Below are positions 7,148-16,464 of a stretch of 64,000 nucleotides of DNA, one piece after another (position 1 is the stretch's first letter; each line of letters begins with the position of its first letter). This DNA comes from an uncultured bacterium (GTDB lineage Bacteria > Actinomycetota > Coriobacteriia > Coriobacteriales > Coriobacteriaceae): assembly GCA_905215385.1 (NCBI GenBank), contig CAJMPY010000003.1:1-64000 (forward strand), in the 5' to 3' direction. The notes below the pieces were generated by a model. The model ran no database searches. It was not told where the DNA came from and worked only from the letters and a program-made list of their open reading frames with translations. The position numbers and the translations under genes are program-made.

Positions 7148-9145
7148 CTATTGCAGGTCCAGCTGGTCCAGGTATTCCTTGCCGTGCTCGGAGATATGGC
7201 GCTTGCGGCCCGCCTCGTCGTTGCCCAGCAACAGGTTGAACATGGTTTCCATCTTGGTGACGTCCTCGGGCTCCACCTTGATCAGGCGGCGCGTCTCGGG
7301 GTTCATGGTGGTGAGCCACATCATGTCCGGATCGTTCTCACCAAGACCCTTGGAGCGGTTGATGGAGCACTTCTGGTCGCCGATCTCCTTGAGGATGCCG
7401 TTCTTCTCGAGCTCGGTGTAGGCAAAGTAGGTCTTCTCTTTGCAGTTGATCTCGTAGAGCGGCGACTCGGCGATATACACGTAGCCCTCGTCGATAAGTG
7501 TGGGCACCAGGCGGTAGAGCATGGTGAGCACGAGCGTGCGGATGTGGTAGCCGTCGACGTCGGCGTCCGTACAGATGATGACCTTGTTCCAGTTGAGGTT
7601 ATCCAGGTCAAAGGCACCAAGGTTCTTGATGCGCTTGTCCTTGATCTCCACGCCGCAGCCCAGCACGCGCATAAGGTCCATGATGATGTCGGACTTAAAG
7701 ATGCGCGGGTAGTCCTCCTTCAGGCAGTTGAGGATCTTGCCGCGGACGGGCATAACACCCTGGAACTCGGCGTCGCGCGACGTGCGGATGGCGCCTGCTG
7801 CCGAGTCGCCCTCTACGATGTAGATCTCGCGACGGTTCTTGTCCTTGGAGCGGCAGTCGATGAACTTCTGCACGCGGTTGGCCATGTCGGTCTTTTGCTG
7901 CAGGTTGGTCTTGATGCTCTGGCGCGTCTTTTCGGCATTCTCACGCGAGCGCTTGTTGATGAGCACCTGCTCCATGATCTTGTTGGCGGCGTCTTTGTTC
8001 TCGATCAGATAGGTCGAGAGGCGCTCCTTAAAGAATGCTGTCATCGCCTGCTGGATAAAGCGGTTGTTGATGGCCTTCTTGGTCTGGTTTTCGTAGGACG
8101 TCTGGGTGGAGAAGCAGTTGGTCACCAGTACCAGGCAGTCCTGGACGTCTTGCCACTTAATGCCGCTCTCGTTTTTGTTGTACTTGCCCTGTTGCTTGAT
8201 GTAGGCGTCGACGGCGCTGGTCAGAGCACTGCGGGCCGCCTTCTCGGGCGAACCGCCGTTCTCGAGCCAGGAGGAATTGTGGTAGTACTCCTGCATCATG
8301 AAAGTGCGCGAGAAGCACATGCAAGCAGTGATTTTTACGTTGTAATCGGGCAGGTCCTCGCGATCGCGACCGCGACGGTCGGCCTCGATAAAGAAGGGCT
8401 CGGTAAGGTAGTCGGTACCGACCTTCTCGAGCACGTAGTCCTCGATGCCCTTGGGATAGCAAAAATCCTCTTCGGAAAACTCGCCATCGTCGCCCTCGAT
8501 GCGCAGGCGGAAGGTCACGTTGGCGTTGACCACGGCCTGACGGCGCATGGTCTCGCGATACCAGTCGTGGGGAATGCTAATCGAGGTAAAGACCTCAAGA
8601 TCGGGGCGCCACTTGATGGTGGTGCCGGTGCGGTTCTCGTCGCTGGGCTCAATCTCGAGTGCCTTCTTCTTGGCGCCGACGACCTTGCCTTTCTTAAAGT
8701 GCAGGGAGTACTTGTTGCCGTCGCGCCAGACGGTGACGTCCATGTACTCGGAAGCGTACTGGGTCGCGCACGAGCCCAGGCCGTTGGTGCCGAGCGAGAA
8801 GTCGTAGTCGCCGCCCTGGTTGTTGTTGTACTTGCCGCCGGCGTAGAGCTCGCAGAAGACGAGCTCCCAGTTAAAGCGCTTCTCGGAAGGGTTCCAGTCG
8901 AGCGGGCAGCCACGGCCATTGTCCTCTACCTGAATAGAGCCATCGCGAAAGGCGGTGAGGGTGATGAGCTTGCCGTAGCCCTGGCGCGCCTCGTCAACGG
9001 CGTTGGACAGGATCTCGAAGGCGGCATGCGCGCAACCGTCGAGTCCGTCCGAGCCAAAGATGACGGCGGGGCGCAGGCGTACGCGCTCCTCGTCCTTGAG
9101 CTGGCGGATACTGTCGTTACCATAGTTTGCGGTGTTTTTTGCCAT
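7148..9145 (-). CDS. parE: Type IIA DNA topoisomerase subunit B (ParE-like)
   Basis: A 665-residue ATPase subunit. The GHKL ATP-binding parts are visible as ILSNAVDEARQGYGK, VEDNGRGCPLDW and GTNGLGSCATQYAS. The TOPRIM parts are IYIVEGDSAAGAIRTSRD and ICTDADVDGYHIRTL; the usual EGDSAGG reads EGDSAAG. The C-terminal SRFKGLGE-like segment is SKGLGENDPDMMW. The ATG at 9145 is chosen because conserved sequence begins there; longer in-frame extensions translate promoter DNA. It is first in a two-gene operon with the ParC-like subunit. The divergent GHKL loop (DWNPSEKRFNWELVFCELYA) also fits a second topoisomerase rather than the main gyrase. Confidence 0.88.
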   Translation of the reverse strand: MAKNTANYGNDSIRQLKDEERVRLRPAVIFGSDGLDGCAHAAFEILSNAVDEARQGYGKLITLTAFRDGSIQVEDNGRGCPLDWNPSEKRFNWELVFCELYAGGKYNNNQGGDYDFSLGTNGLGSCATQYASEYMDVTVWRDGNKYSLHFKKGKVVGAKKKALEIEPSDENRTGTTIKWRPDLEVFTSISIPHDWYRETMRRQAVVNANVTFRLRIEGDDGEFSEEDFCYPKGIEDYVLEKVGTDYLTEPFFIEADRRGRDREDLPDYNVKITACMCFSRTFMMQEYYHNSSWLENGGSPEKAARSALTSAVDAYIKQQGKYNKNESGIKWQDVQDCLVLVTNCFSTQTSYENQTKKAINNRFIQQAMTAFFKERLSTYLIENKDAANKIMEQVLINKRSRENAEKTRQSIKTNLQQKTDMANRVQKFIDCRSKDKNRREIYIVEGDSAAGAIRTSRDAEFQGVMPVRGKILNCLKEDYPRIFKSDIIMDLMRVLGCGVEIKDKRIKNLGAFDLDNLNWNKVIICTDADVDGYHIRTLVLTMLYRLVPTLIDEGYVYIAESPLYEINCKEKTYFAYTELEKNGILKEIGDQKCSINRSKGLGENDPDMMWLTTMNPETRRLIKVEPEDVTKMETMFNLLLGNDEAGRKRHISEHGKEYLDQLDLQ

Positions 9146-9199
9146 ACTCGCTCTCTCGGTGCTCCTTTGCTGCGTTTTAGTCATATAGATAGTCAAGGT

Positions 9200-9228
9200 A
9201 GCATAGCCCAGGCCTTGGGCGATTCCAA
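9200..9228 (-). promoter_or_regulatory. parE: Predicted promoter of the parE-parC operon
   Basis: On the minus strand TTGGAA and TATGCT are separated by 17 bp, ending about 54 bp before the ATG of the ParE-like gene. Spacing is ideal and both hexamers are fair matches to a housekeeping sigma consensus. Confidence 0.45.
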
Positions 9229-9244
9229 CCAACACGAATTCCAT

Positions 9245-9305
9245 CGAACAATCGTTCGGATTAACGGGTAAAACGTGTCGTGCGGATTGTTGTTCCGAAT
9301 CGAAC
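9245..9305. promoter_or_regulatory. LexA-box-like palindromes upstream of parE
   Basis: CGAACAATCGTTCG at 9245-9258 fits the GAAC-N4-GTTC form of Gram-positive/actinobacterial SOS boxes and lies just upstream of the predicted -35. A second related dyad (GTTCCGAATCGAAC, half-sites in the opposite order) is at 9292-9305. Whether LexA binds either is unknown. Confidence 0.4.
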
Positions 9306-9513
9306 ATTGGGACAAGCGTCTCGTTTTATGGGCCACGGGCGTGCGTGTGCGAGTCCCTTTGGCCCATAAGGAACGCTGGCGGGTCGTTATTTGGGCCGTG
9401 GGTCACTTCGCCGGCGTCGTGTTTCGTCATACGCTCATAGTGGAAGCCGATGCCACGGGGTCGACTTGGGACTCGGGCAACGGATGAGCTGCAAGCCGAA
9501 AGGAGCGGTGAGG

Positions 9514-10530
9514 ATGATGAAGCCCATGACGAAGAAGCTGCTGTTAGGAATTCCCACCGTGACGCTTTCGGCCGTGCTGGCATGTACGGTGGCCGGCTGC
9601 GGCGGTAATGCGCCGAGTGGCTCGGGCGGGAGCGCACCTGTGCAGGAGAAGGCCGAGAAGCCCAAGGCCTATGAGTCGCAGACGGTCGAGGTGGCAGGCA
9701 TTACCTATGAGTCGGTGGCTCACGGTACGTTCTATCGCGGTGATGCCAAGAAGCAGGACGGCTTTTACCTGCACATCAAGATTACCAACAACAACACAAA
9801 GAACAGGACGTTCAGTTCCTTTAACGTGCATGCTGCCCAGGGCGATCTTGAGGCAGGCGACCCGTTGTTTACTTCCGGCAAGGCGGCCGTGCTCGACTAC
9901 GTTGCAAGTGAGGCTCCCGATGAGCTTCACGAGGGCATCGATCTTTCCAAGAGGCCAGATATCGGCCCGGGCGAGACCGTTGAGTACGTGTATTTCTGGG
10001 CGCCCAAGACGGCGTACTACGGGCCCATCACTGTCGAGTTCGTAGACGCTTACGCCCCCGCCAAGAATCATGAGGCCATGCACTTTGACACCACGGGATG
10101 CGAGACCAAGGAGTTCAAGGCGGCCGGCGGCGTGGCCGATTCTGGCGAGAAGGCAGATTTAACGGGCATCGACTGCGCATCGTACAGCATCGAGGCCGCC
10201 GATGGGTACACGCTGGATTCGTCCGACGAAGAGCACGAAAAGGCAAACTTCTTCCACGACGAGACTGGAGGACGCCTGAACATCAGCATCTTCCTACGCT
10301 CGCCGGAGGAAGAGGTTGCAAGCCTAGAGCAGGTCTACGAAGGTAAGGAGACAACAACCGACCAGGTCGAGTACAACGGCATAACGTGGCTGCGCTTTAC
10401 CGGTCCCGACAACGGCCATACACTGTTTGCGACGGCTCCCGCAACGGGTGAAACCGTCCGCGTGTCGATTGGCTGGAAGATCGATTGGGACGCCGCCGTG
10501 CCCATGATGGAGGCGCTGAAGCTCAAGTAA
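9514..10530 (+). CDS. Secreted lipoprotein with DUF5067-like domain
   Basis: A 338-residue lipoprotein. The signal peptide (MMKPMTKKLLLGIPTVTLSA) ends in a VAGC lipobox with Cys near residue 29, followed by a Gly/Ser-rich linker. The middle (FYLHIKITNNNTKNRTFSSF to YYGPITVEF) resembles the beta-sandwich DUF5067/DUF4352-like domains of exported Gram-positive proteins; the C-terminal half is unassigned. AGGAG at 9501-9505 sets the ATG at 9514, with a second ATG at 9517. It is divergent from the topoisomerase operon and ends before a strong terminator. It probably sits on the outer face of the membrane; ligand unknown. Confidence 0.8.
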   Translation: MMKPMTKKLLLGIPTVTLSAVLACTVAGCGGNAPSGSGGSAPVQEKAEKPKAYESQTVEVAGITYESVAHGTFYRGDAKKQDGFYLHIKITNNNTKNRTFSSFNVHAAQGDLEAGDPLFTSGKAAVLDYVASEAPDELHEGIDLSKRPDIGPGETVEYVYFWAPKTAYYGPITVEFVDAYAPAKNHEAMHFDTTGCETKEFKAAGGVADSGEKADLTGIDCASYSIEAADGYTLDSSDEEHEKANFFHDETGGRLNISIFLRSPEEEVASLEQVYEGKETTTDQVEYNGITWLRFTGPDNGHTLFATAPATGETVRVSIGWKIDWDAAVPMMEALKLK

Positions 10531-10559
10531 CGCCGCGATTCTTACGTCAGGCGACTCAG

Positions 10560-10593
10560 GGCTGGCTCCGAGTTATCGGGGCCAGTCCTTTTT
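10560..10593 (+). terminator. Rho-independent terminator of the lipoprotein gene
   Basis: A 12-bp stem (GGCTGGCTCCGA with TCGGGGCCAGTC, including G-U pairs) with a 4-nt loop is followed by TTTTT. It begins 30 bp after the stop codon at 10528-10530. Confidence 0.85.
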
Positions 10594-10640
10594 GGTGCTC
10601 GATGAGCCGAGCCGGCGTCTCTCACAAAAATAACTAGGAG

Positions 10641-13600
10641 CTAGCGAGACTTATCCGAATTGACCTCATTGGCGGTGTCTTTTTCGAGCGCCGTGCGGCG
10701 GGCGCTGTAGGCGATGAGGCCCGCGCCTGCCGCGGCGAGTGCTGCAGCGGCTGCCGTAAGGGGAGCGTTGACATCGCCCGTGCCCGCAAGCGCGCCCGCT
10801 TTTCCGGAGCGCTTGTTATTGCCGTGGTTCTTGCCGCTGCCGGAGCTGCTTCCGCCGGAGCCGCCGCCCTCGTCAGTACCGCTGCCACTCGAGCCACCAT
10901 CGCCGTCTGCTGTCATCGGGGCGTCGTGAAGTCCTGTCGTATCCGCGCTGTCGCATACGCCGACCTGCACTTCTGAGCGTTCGCATGCCGCGTCGGGCAC
11001 ATGAAGCTCGTGCAATACGGCACCCAGCGCCGAGTTTGCGCCCGGTCGGATTTCCTTGAGCGTTACGGGATCGAGCGCCACCAGGTCACGCGCCTTCGCA
11101 TACAGCGTTACGCGTTTGCCCACTTCGTCGCTCCAACTCTCGGGGATAGCGAAGCTCATGCGGAACTGTGCCGTGCAACCCGGTGCCAGCACGGCGTTGC
11201 CGTTGTCGGCTACCAGTGGGTGCGTTGCAAAACGTGTGCCCAGCGTCTCGAGCGCGTACTTCACGTGTGCCATGTCGTTGGCCGAAGCGTCTTCGGCAAG
11301 CTCTGGATCGTAGATCGAAGCCATGCGTGCGTTCGCTCCGAATCCGATGGATGCGCTGGAGAACGGCTGGCTGGAGCCCTCTCGGTACAGATCGATCGTG
11401 CCGGCGGTCAGCAAAGTGTTGCCGTCGTTTCGCACCGTGACCATGAAGGACTCGCCTGCTGCTCCGGGCACCACCGCGCCCGAGGTAGCGACCGCGCCCG
11501 TCGGAGTGGCACACGCCACCAAGGGCACTTCGATGCCGTGCAGCTCCGCCTTGCTCTGCTCCGCGCTCACAATGTGCGTGGCGAGCGCGGAGAGCATGCC
11601 TCCCGACGTCAAAAATGTCGTTATCTGATCGACGGGATGGTCCAGTTCGCACATCACGAACGGCTCCGTGAACAGATCGCCTGCCAAGGTGCTGGCGAAG
11701 ATGCGGAAGTGCTTGCCCATCACTGCTACCGGGTTGCCTTCTTCGTCGTAGGTTTGTCCCACCTTGCCATCGGTGTTCTCTACATAGAGCACGCACCTGC
11801 CGTTGTTGCTCACGCTAAACGATGCCGGGCCACAGCCTGCGGCACCCACGGGCTGCGTTGCAAATGCCGATGCGCCTCGCGTCCAAGTAATGTGCTGCAG
11901 TTGCTCGTTGACGGTTGCCAAAAAGCCCGAGTGTTGTGGCCACGGCACCGCACGGGGCACCGTGGCGTCTGGTGACATAACGCCCCAGCCCGCAATGGAC
12001 TGGCCAATCACGGCGTACGATGCGCAGCCGCAGCCGTCTGCGGTCTCGTACGCAACGGGCACCACCATTTTGCCGTTGATATTTTCGGGCTCGCCCAGCT
12101 CGATACTCGACGGTGCTTGCGGAAAGCGGAGAACTTGGCGGAACGTCAGGCTGTCGCCCGAAACGTCCGACCACAGGGCAAAGCACTCCAGCGCAACCTC
12201 AGCCTCGTTGCCGAGCGCCTTTTCTGCGGTGGTTCCGCGGCGGTGGAGGTAGGCACCCGACAGGCGCCCGTCGACCAGCGTCTTGCCCACCGTGATACGC
12301 GGGCACTGAAGGCAATGGTAGCCATCCTCTTGCAGGCGGCCGCGCGAGATGCTGCGCCATGACGCATGCGACACCACGCGGATCTCGTCATTACTTATGC
12401 GCAGGCGCACAACGGACAGCATACCGGCTGTGCTTGCCGTATCGAAAAGGGTGTTGTCGCCGGCGGGGCGCTCGCCCGAGACCAGCAGCACGTAGGCATC
12501 CTGGTTTCCTCTTCCGTCCGTATATTCCACCACGTCGAAGTCGTAATCGAATATGCCGTCGCGCTCCACGTCGCCCTCGCCAAACCCAAGGGGAAAGTCC
12601 ACGGGCGTGGGAGCGGACCATGTGCCGTTTGCCTTTGTGTGCACCACCAGGCGCGAGCGGCCATTGTCGCCGTAGCGCACCGAGGCGATACGGAACAGGC
12701 ATTCTACGCCGGCAATCATCGTTAGCTTCATGTGGGCTTCGCTGAGCACGCCGGAAAACAGCACGTTGTCGCTCGAGGGTTTTATGCCGCCACGCTCGTC
12801 CTCCGACACGCCGGCAGAATTGGCGTTCGGGTCCGCAACGGCGTTCGTTGACTGACCGATGTAGGTGTACTCATACATCGGCGCGGCGTTTTCGTCGTTC
12901 TCTACCAGTGCATGGACGAAATGCTCGATCTGTCCCGTGTCGTCGCTTTCTGAATCCGCCTCGAGCTCAATGCGCGTGACCGCTTGATCCCAATCGCGCA
13001 CGACAGGCGCGGAGTTTACGGCAGTGGCCTTAACCTCGGCGCGTGCGAGCAACTCGGCGTTGGTGACGATGGTGGCCGATGCGATAAATTGCGGCACGCC
13101 GCCCGCCTCGATGCTGCCGGCCGAGCCGAAGCGGGCATCCAGCGTGTAAGGCGTATCCCCACCCAATGCGAGCTCGGAACGCTGGAGCACATACTGGTCG
13201 CCATTGTTCACCGACATATTCCACGAATCGATGAGTGTGGGCCACGACCCCGACCAAGCCTTGGTGGTCCACTTGAACATTACGAACTGGAGTATCACGT
13301 CGACATCGACGTCTGCACCTACGCGCAGCCGCGGAAGCTGGTGTCCATCTGCCTTCTCGTACCCAATGAACAGCGTGAGGGATGCGGCGCCGCGCACGGC
13401 AGACGAAGCGACGCCTGCAACGCCGGCGCCAAAGGTGACGGCAAGTCCGATCTGGATGGTGAACGAGCCCGACGTGTTGGAATAGTCGAGCGAAATGTTT
13501 TTAAAAAACGCCGCGCCGCTGCCGTGCGTGTGGGCGCCCACGGCGAGCGCCAGCTTCGCCAGCACCCAGGGGTTGACGTTTAGGAAAAACGGCACCGGTC

Positions 13601-13907
13601 CTAGGGTAAACTGCTCGGTCCAATTGAGGTCGGTTCTTACCTGGAAGAGGGCCTTAATATTGCCGTATGCGGGGTCGTTGTTGTTACCCCAGGTTTTGCC
13701 CACCCAATCGTAGGCGAGCGAGCCGTACAGCTGTGTGGCGATATCCATCGTGAACAGCGGCGTGCAATGGTGGCGAAGGAGCTTGGTGTTTCTTGGATCG
13801 GTGCCCGAACCGGCACTCATACTCTTGTACTGATTCCACTTCCCCTCCATCTCGTCGAGATAGCGGTTTGCCTGCTTGGCGCCCGACTCGCGCGGCGATT
13901 TCTTCCA
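10641..13907 (-). CDS. Sortase-anchored surface protein, C-terminal part after a frameshift
   Basis: This frame carries roughly the last 1,088 residues of a very large exported protein. It ends with a Gly/Ser-rich spacer, LAGTG (an LPxTG-like sorting signal), a hydrophobic segment rich in Ala and the charged tail ARRTALEK, the usual order for cell-wall anchoring. The N-terminus is encoded by the overlapping frame at 13817-15007; the coding sense switches near 13908, where one base appears to be missing. Upstream of the ATG at 13850 this frame still reads sensible codons (WKKSPRESGAKQANRYLDE), so that ATG is not a true start. Function unknown; beta-rich repeats suggest an adhesin or surface enzyme. 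It is either a pseudogene or a sequencing error. Confidence 0.8.
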   Translation of the reverse strand, partial: WKKSPRESGAKQANRYLDEMEGKWNQYKSMSAGSGTDPRNTKLLRHHCTPLFTMDIATQLYGSLAYDWVGKTWGNNNDPAYGNIKALFQVRTDLNWTEQFTLGPVPFFLNVNPWVLAKLALAVGAHTHGSGAAFFKNISLDYSNTSGSFTIQIGLAVTFGAGVAGVASSAVRGAASLTLFIGYEKADGHQLPRLRVGADVDVDVILQFVMFKWTTKAWSGSWPTLIDSWNMSVNNGDQYVLQRSELALGGDTPYTLDARFGSAGSIEAGGVPQFIASATIVTNAELLARAEVKATAVNSAPVVRDWDQAVTRIELEADSESDDTGQIEHFVHALVENDENAAPMYEYTYIGQSTNAVADPNANSAGVSEDERGGIKPSSDNVLFSGVLSEAHMKLTMIAGVECLFRIASVRYGDNGRSRLVVHTKANGTWSAPTPVDFPLGFGEGDVERDGIFDYDFDVVEYTDGRGNQDAYVLLVSGERPAGDNTLFDTASTAGMLSVVRLRISNDEIRVVSHASWRSISRGRLQEDGYHCLQCPRITVGKTLVDGRLSGAYLHRRGTTAEKALGNEAEVALECFALWSDVSGDSLTFRQVLRFPQAPSSIELGEPENINGKMVVPVAYETADGCGCASYAVIGQSIAGWGVMSPDATVPRAVPWPQHSGFLATVNEQLQHITWTRGASAFATQPVGAAGCGPASFSVSNNGRCVLYVENTDGKVGQTYDEEGNPVAVMGKHFRIFASTLAGDLFTEPFVMCELDHPVDQITTFLTSGGMLSALATHIVSAEQSKAELHGIEVPLVACATPTGAVATSGAVVPGAAGESFMVTVRNDGNTLLTAGTIDLYREGSSQPFSSASIGFGANARMASIYDPELAEDASANDMAHVKYALETLGTRFATHPLVADNGNAVLAPGCTAQFRMSFAIPESWSDEVGKRVTLYAKARDLVALDPVTLKEIRPGANSALGAVLHELHVPDAACERSEVQVGVCDSADTTGLHDAPMTADGDGGSSGSGTDEGGGSGGSSSGSGKNHGNNKRSGKAGALAGTGDVNAPLTAAAAALAAAGAGLIAYSARRTALEKDTANEVNSDKSR

Positions 13908-15007
13908 GTATCCGGATCAGGGTTGCCCGAATCGTTCATATAGCTGGCTGGTTTGTATCCTCCGCCAAACAGCACGTATCCAGCAAACGAGAAATCGAAG
14001 AGGATCGGAAATGTGGGCATCCAACACGTGAACTTATTGCCGCCGATGCCGGGAAACGCCGCGGGGAAATCAAACGGAGTGACCTCTTGGTCCATGGTAG
14101 TGGGGACGATAGTGGTCGAGCCCGATTCTGCCTTTGCGGCCGGCGCAGTGACAACGGCCATGGGGGAGGAGAGCGTGTAGGTTTTGCCCTGATAGTCGAG
14201 AACAAAGCGCAGCTTGCACCCTTCCTCCAGAAGGCCCGATGCCGCGTCGAGAAACTTGTCTTCGAGTGTGAACGTCGCCAGATTATCCGCGCCTGATGCG
14301 CTGGCCTTGATCTGGCCAATCTGCGTGACGGTTTCGGTTGAGCTGCCCGCAGCGGGCATCACTTTATTGATATGCAATGTTGCCTGCCCGCCCTGCGGCA
14401 GATGAGTCTGCACGGTAAAGGCGTGCGTATCGGGCTGCTCGTTTGCCGTGTCGTCCTTCGGCAATGCCATGAACGTGGCTTCAGCGTACTGGATGTCCCA
14501 TTCGTCGAATGTGAGCTGTCGAAAGTACGGCTCGCCATCGGAGAGCGGACGTGTGGGTGCGGTAATGGCGGTGCCGCCCTGGATACGCGCAAGGGGAATC
14601 TCGACATCACGGTAGCCCGCCATGCTAATGGAGATGCCGCCGTTAAAGTCGTACGCGTCGAGAAGCGTTGCCTCGTCCACGTAGCCTTCCGAAAGAGGGG
14701 CGACCTCAAAGATGGCCGTGCCTTCTTCATCGGTCGTGGCGGCGAGCTGCTTGCCTGCGACGTAGCGCGACGTGAGCGTGACCTGCGCTCCCTTGATGGG
14801 CATATTCTTGTTGGCGACGTCGACCACGACCACACCAAACATGGTGCGCGAGAGAACGAGCACCCTGAAGGGATCTTTTTCGTCGGCATAGGCTTCGGTG
14901 GGCGCGAACGGCAGCAGGAAGGCATTTTCGCTTCCCGGCACGCGAGGCAACATGATGCTCGCTAGCGAGGACGCTCCGGCAACAAGTAACGAACGGCGAT
15001 CAAGCAT
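13817..15007 (-). CDS. Surface protein, N-terminal part before a frameshift
   Basis: The true start is the ATG at 15005-15007 (GGGAG upstream). It gives MLDRRSLLVAGASSLASIML, a twin-arginine-type signal, then an export cleavage region ending near TEAYADE. A carboxypeptidase-regulatory-like beta domain follows (DVANKNMPIKGAQVTLTSRY, then TTDEEGTAIFEV). After PASYMNDSGNPDPD the frame turns into Arg/Ser-rich nonsense (RNRRASRAPS) and stops at 13817, whereas the +1-shifted frame continues sensibly into 10641-13907. It is preceded 155 bp away by a LuxR-type regulator in the same orientation. Confidence 0.78.
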   Translation of the reverse strand: MLDRRSLLVAGASSLASIMLPRVPGSENAFLLPFAPTEAYADEKDPFRVLVLSRTMFGVVVVDVANKNMPIKGAQVTLTSRYVAGKQLAATTDEEGTAIFEVAPLSEGYVDEATLLDAYDFNGGISISMAGYRDVEIPLARIQGGTAITAPTRPLSDGEPYFRQLTFDEWDIQYAEATFMALPKDDTANEQPDTHAFTVQTHLPQGGQATLHINKVMPAAGSSTETVTQIGQIKASASGADNLATFTLEDKFLDAASGLLEEGCKLRFVLDYQGKTYTLSSPMAVVTAPAAKAESGSTTIVPTTMDQEVTPFDFPAAFPGIGGNKFTCWMPTFPILFDFSFAGYVLFGGGYKPASYMNDSGNPDPDTGRNRRASRAPSRQTAISTRWRGSGISTRV

Positions 15008-15162
15008 CTTGGGCTCCCATCCCGCAAATATCGGTGGAAATAATCCAATTGTGCGAGAAGGCGCCCCGTGGCGGTAGTGCCGTTCAAGGGTCAAAATGTC
15101 CAAATTGATCGAGCGAAGCGTCGGGCTCCGGATCGCGTTCGATGCGCTTGGCAGCCCGGTCG

Positions 15163-16167
15163 CTAACGCAACATATGCGCGACCAGCTCGGCGCGTGTGC
15201 CGATGCCAAGCTTTGCGTATACGCCGGATAGGCGGTTTTTGACGGTGCCCGGCGATACTCCCATATGGCGTGCGATTTCGGCGTTGGTCCACCCACGACA
15301 GGCGAGCATGGCCATGGTGAATTCCGTGGTCGTTAAATCGTCAGCAACGTCCTCGCCCGAATCGGGGTTGTGGATGCGCCGCCAGCCGTAGCTGAAGCGG
15401 TACGTGATCTCGATGATGTGCGCGAAGTCGTCAGGGTATTGCGTTTTTAGGCACGCCTCGATAAGCCCCTGCAAAAGGCCGTGGTGCTCGCCGATGAGCT
15501 CGATAAGGCCGTCGGGGCGCGCAATGTCCCAAGCGGCTCCAAAATGCGCTTTTGCGGCGTCGATGTCCTTGAGGCTCATGCATGCCATGGAAGCTGCCAG
15601 GTGCAGGAACAGTTCCGAGATGGGATAGCTTCCCTGTTTCATAATTAGGGCGTTTTCCGCCATGCCCAGGCTGCGGCCGTATTCGCCGCGCAGATACAAG
15701 GCGTGCGCCATCACGTAGCTGGCGAACAGTCGCAGGCCTTCGGGTAGGTGCGCCGCAAGTGGATAAAACTCTTCGGCAGAATACGGGGAAGGCAAGTGCA
15801 GCAGGACGCTCGCGGCCGAGGCGAACAGGATATGCGTGGCGTGGACGGCGGGCGATTCCTCGTCGGCCGGCGTATCGAGGATGCCCGCAAGGCACCGGCG
15901 GGCGTCGGCGATACGGTTGAGCGACAGACTGGCGTATCCGCAGATAAAGCATGCGGAATAGCGCAGCGCGGGATCGGTGACGTCAAGATAGGGGCGCGCC
16001 GTCTTGGCAGCGAGGGTGGCCTGTCCGCGAAAGTACAGCGCTTCTGCCGTGGCAATGGCGCGCGAATCGGGGTCGGAAATGCCTGCAACCGCAGCGTCAA
16101 TCTGCCCCGGCACAAAGGCAGTGCACATCAACGGCATGGGAACGCATGGGTAGCCATCGCAGTCCAT
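15163..16167 (-). CDS. LuxR-type (GerE) helix-turn-helix regulator
   Basis: A 334-residue protein whose last 60 residues form a LuxR/GerE DNA-binding domain (TTEFTMAMLACRGWTNAEIA, then HMGVSPGTVKNRLSGVYAKL). The long N-terminal part is alpha-helical and TPR-like (repeated Ala/Leu-rich pairs such as EALYFRGQATLAAKTA), with no receiver domain, so it is not a classical response regulator. The ATG at 16167 follows GGGAG; an in-frame codon at 16203 has no such site. It reads toward the broken surface-protein gene, which it may control (inference from position only). Confidence 0.8.
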   Translation of the reverse strand: MDCDGYPCVPMPLMCTAFVPGQIDAAVAGISDPDSRAIATAEALYFRGQATLAAKTARPYLDVTDPALRYSACFICGYASLSLNRIADARRCLAGILDTPADEESPAVHATHILFASAASVLLHLPSPYSAEEFYPLAAHLPEGLRLFASYVMAHALYLRGEYGRSLGMAENALIMKQGSYPISELFLHLAASMACMSLKDIDAAKAHFGAAWDIARPDGLIELIGEHHGLLQGLIEACLKTQYPDDFAHIIEITYRFSYGWRRIHNPDSGEDVADDLTTTEFTMAMLACRGWTNAEIARHMGVSPGTVKNRLSGVYAKLGIGTRAELVAHMLR

Positions 16168-16464
16168 CTTCCATCTCCCAACAGCTGACAACAATAGCTG
16201 CAATTGTACTCCTGTTGCCCGGAACTGGAATTTGTGGGTATCGCCTGCGATTATGCCGAACGTATAAAGGAAGAGTCTATTGGCGATGCTCCCAAGGTGG
16301 CTACCGAAGCCTAGCTGACCTCGACATTAGGAAAAATTGCCACCCTTGCAAAAAGCTCTGTCGCAGCGATGGGAAACGCATCTCGTTCTGCATATAATGA
16401 GGTCATATGACGGTGCGTCTGCATACGCGCGGCGCATTTCCATCGAACCGAAAAGGAGCTCTGC
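16168..16464 (+). promoter_or_regulatory. guaA upstream region with TATAAT at 16393-16398
   Basis: The 297-bp gap between the divergent LuxR gene and the GMP synthetase gene holds a consensus -10 (TATAAT at 16393-16398) preceded by TGCA, giving a leader of about 60 nt with AAAAGGAG before the ATG. A TATAAA also occurs near 16262. I see no gene and could not fit a known purine riboswitch. Confidence 0.5.

Noticed and set aside
5417..9271. A 1,284-codon open frame on the plus strand
   Set aside because: It is antisense to the ParC/ParE-like genes, has a composition rich in Val/Leu/Asp/Gly typical of a mirror frame in GC-rich DNA, and shows no motif or ribosome site.
16204..16464. Purine-type riboswitch before the GMP synthetase gene
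   Set aside because: A TATAAA and several short stems exist, but the conserved loop sequences of guanine, PRPP or ZTP riboswitches are not present.
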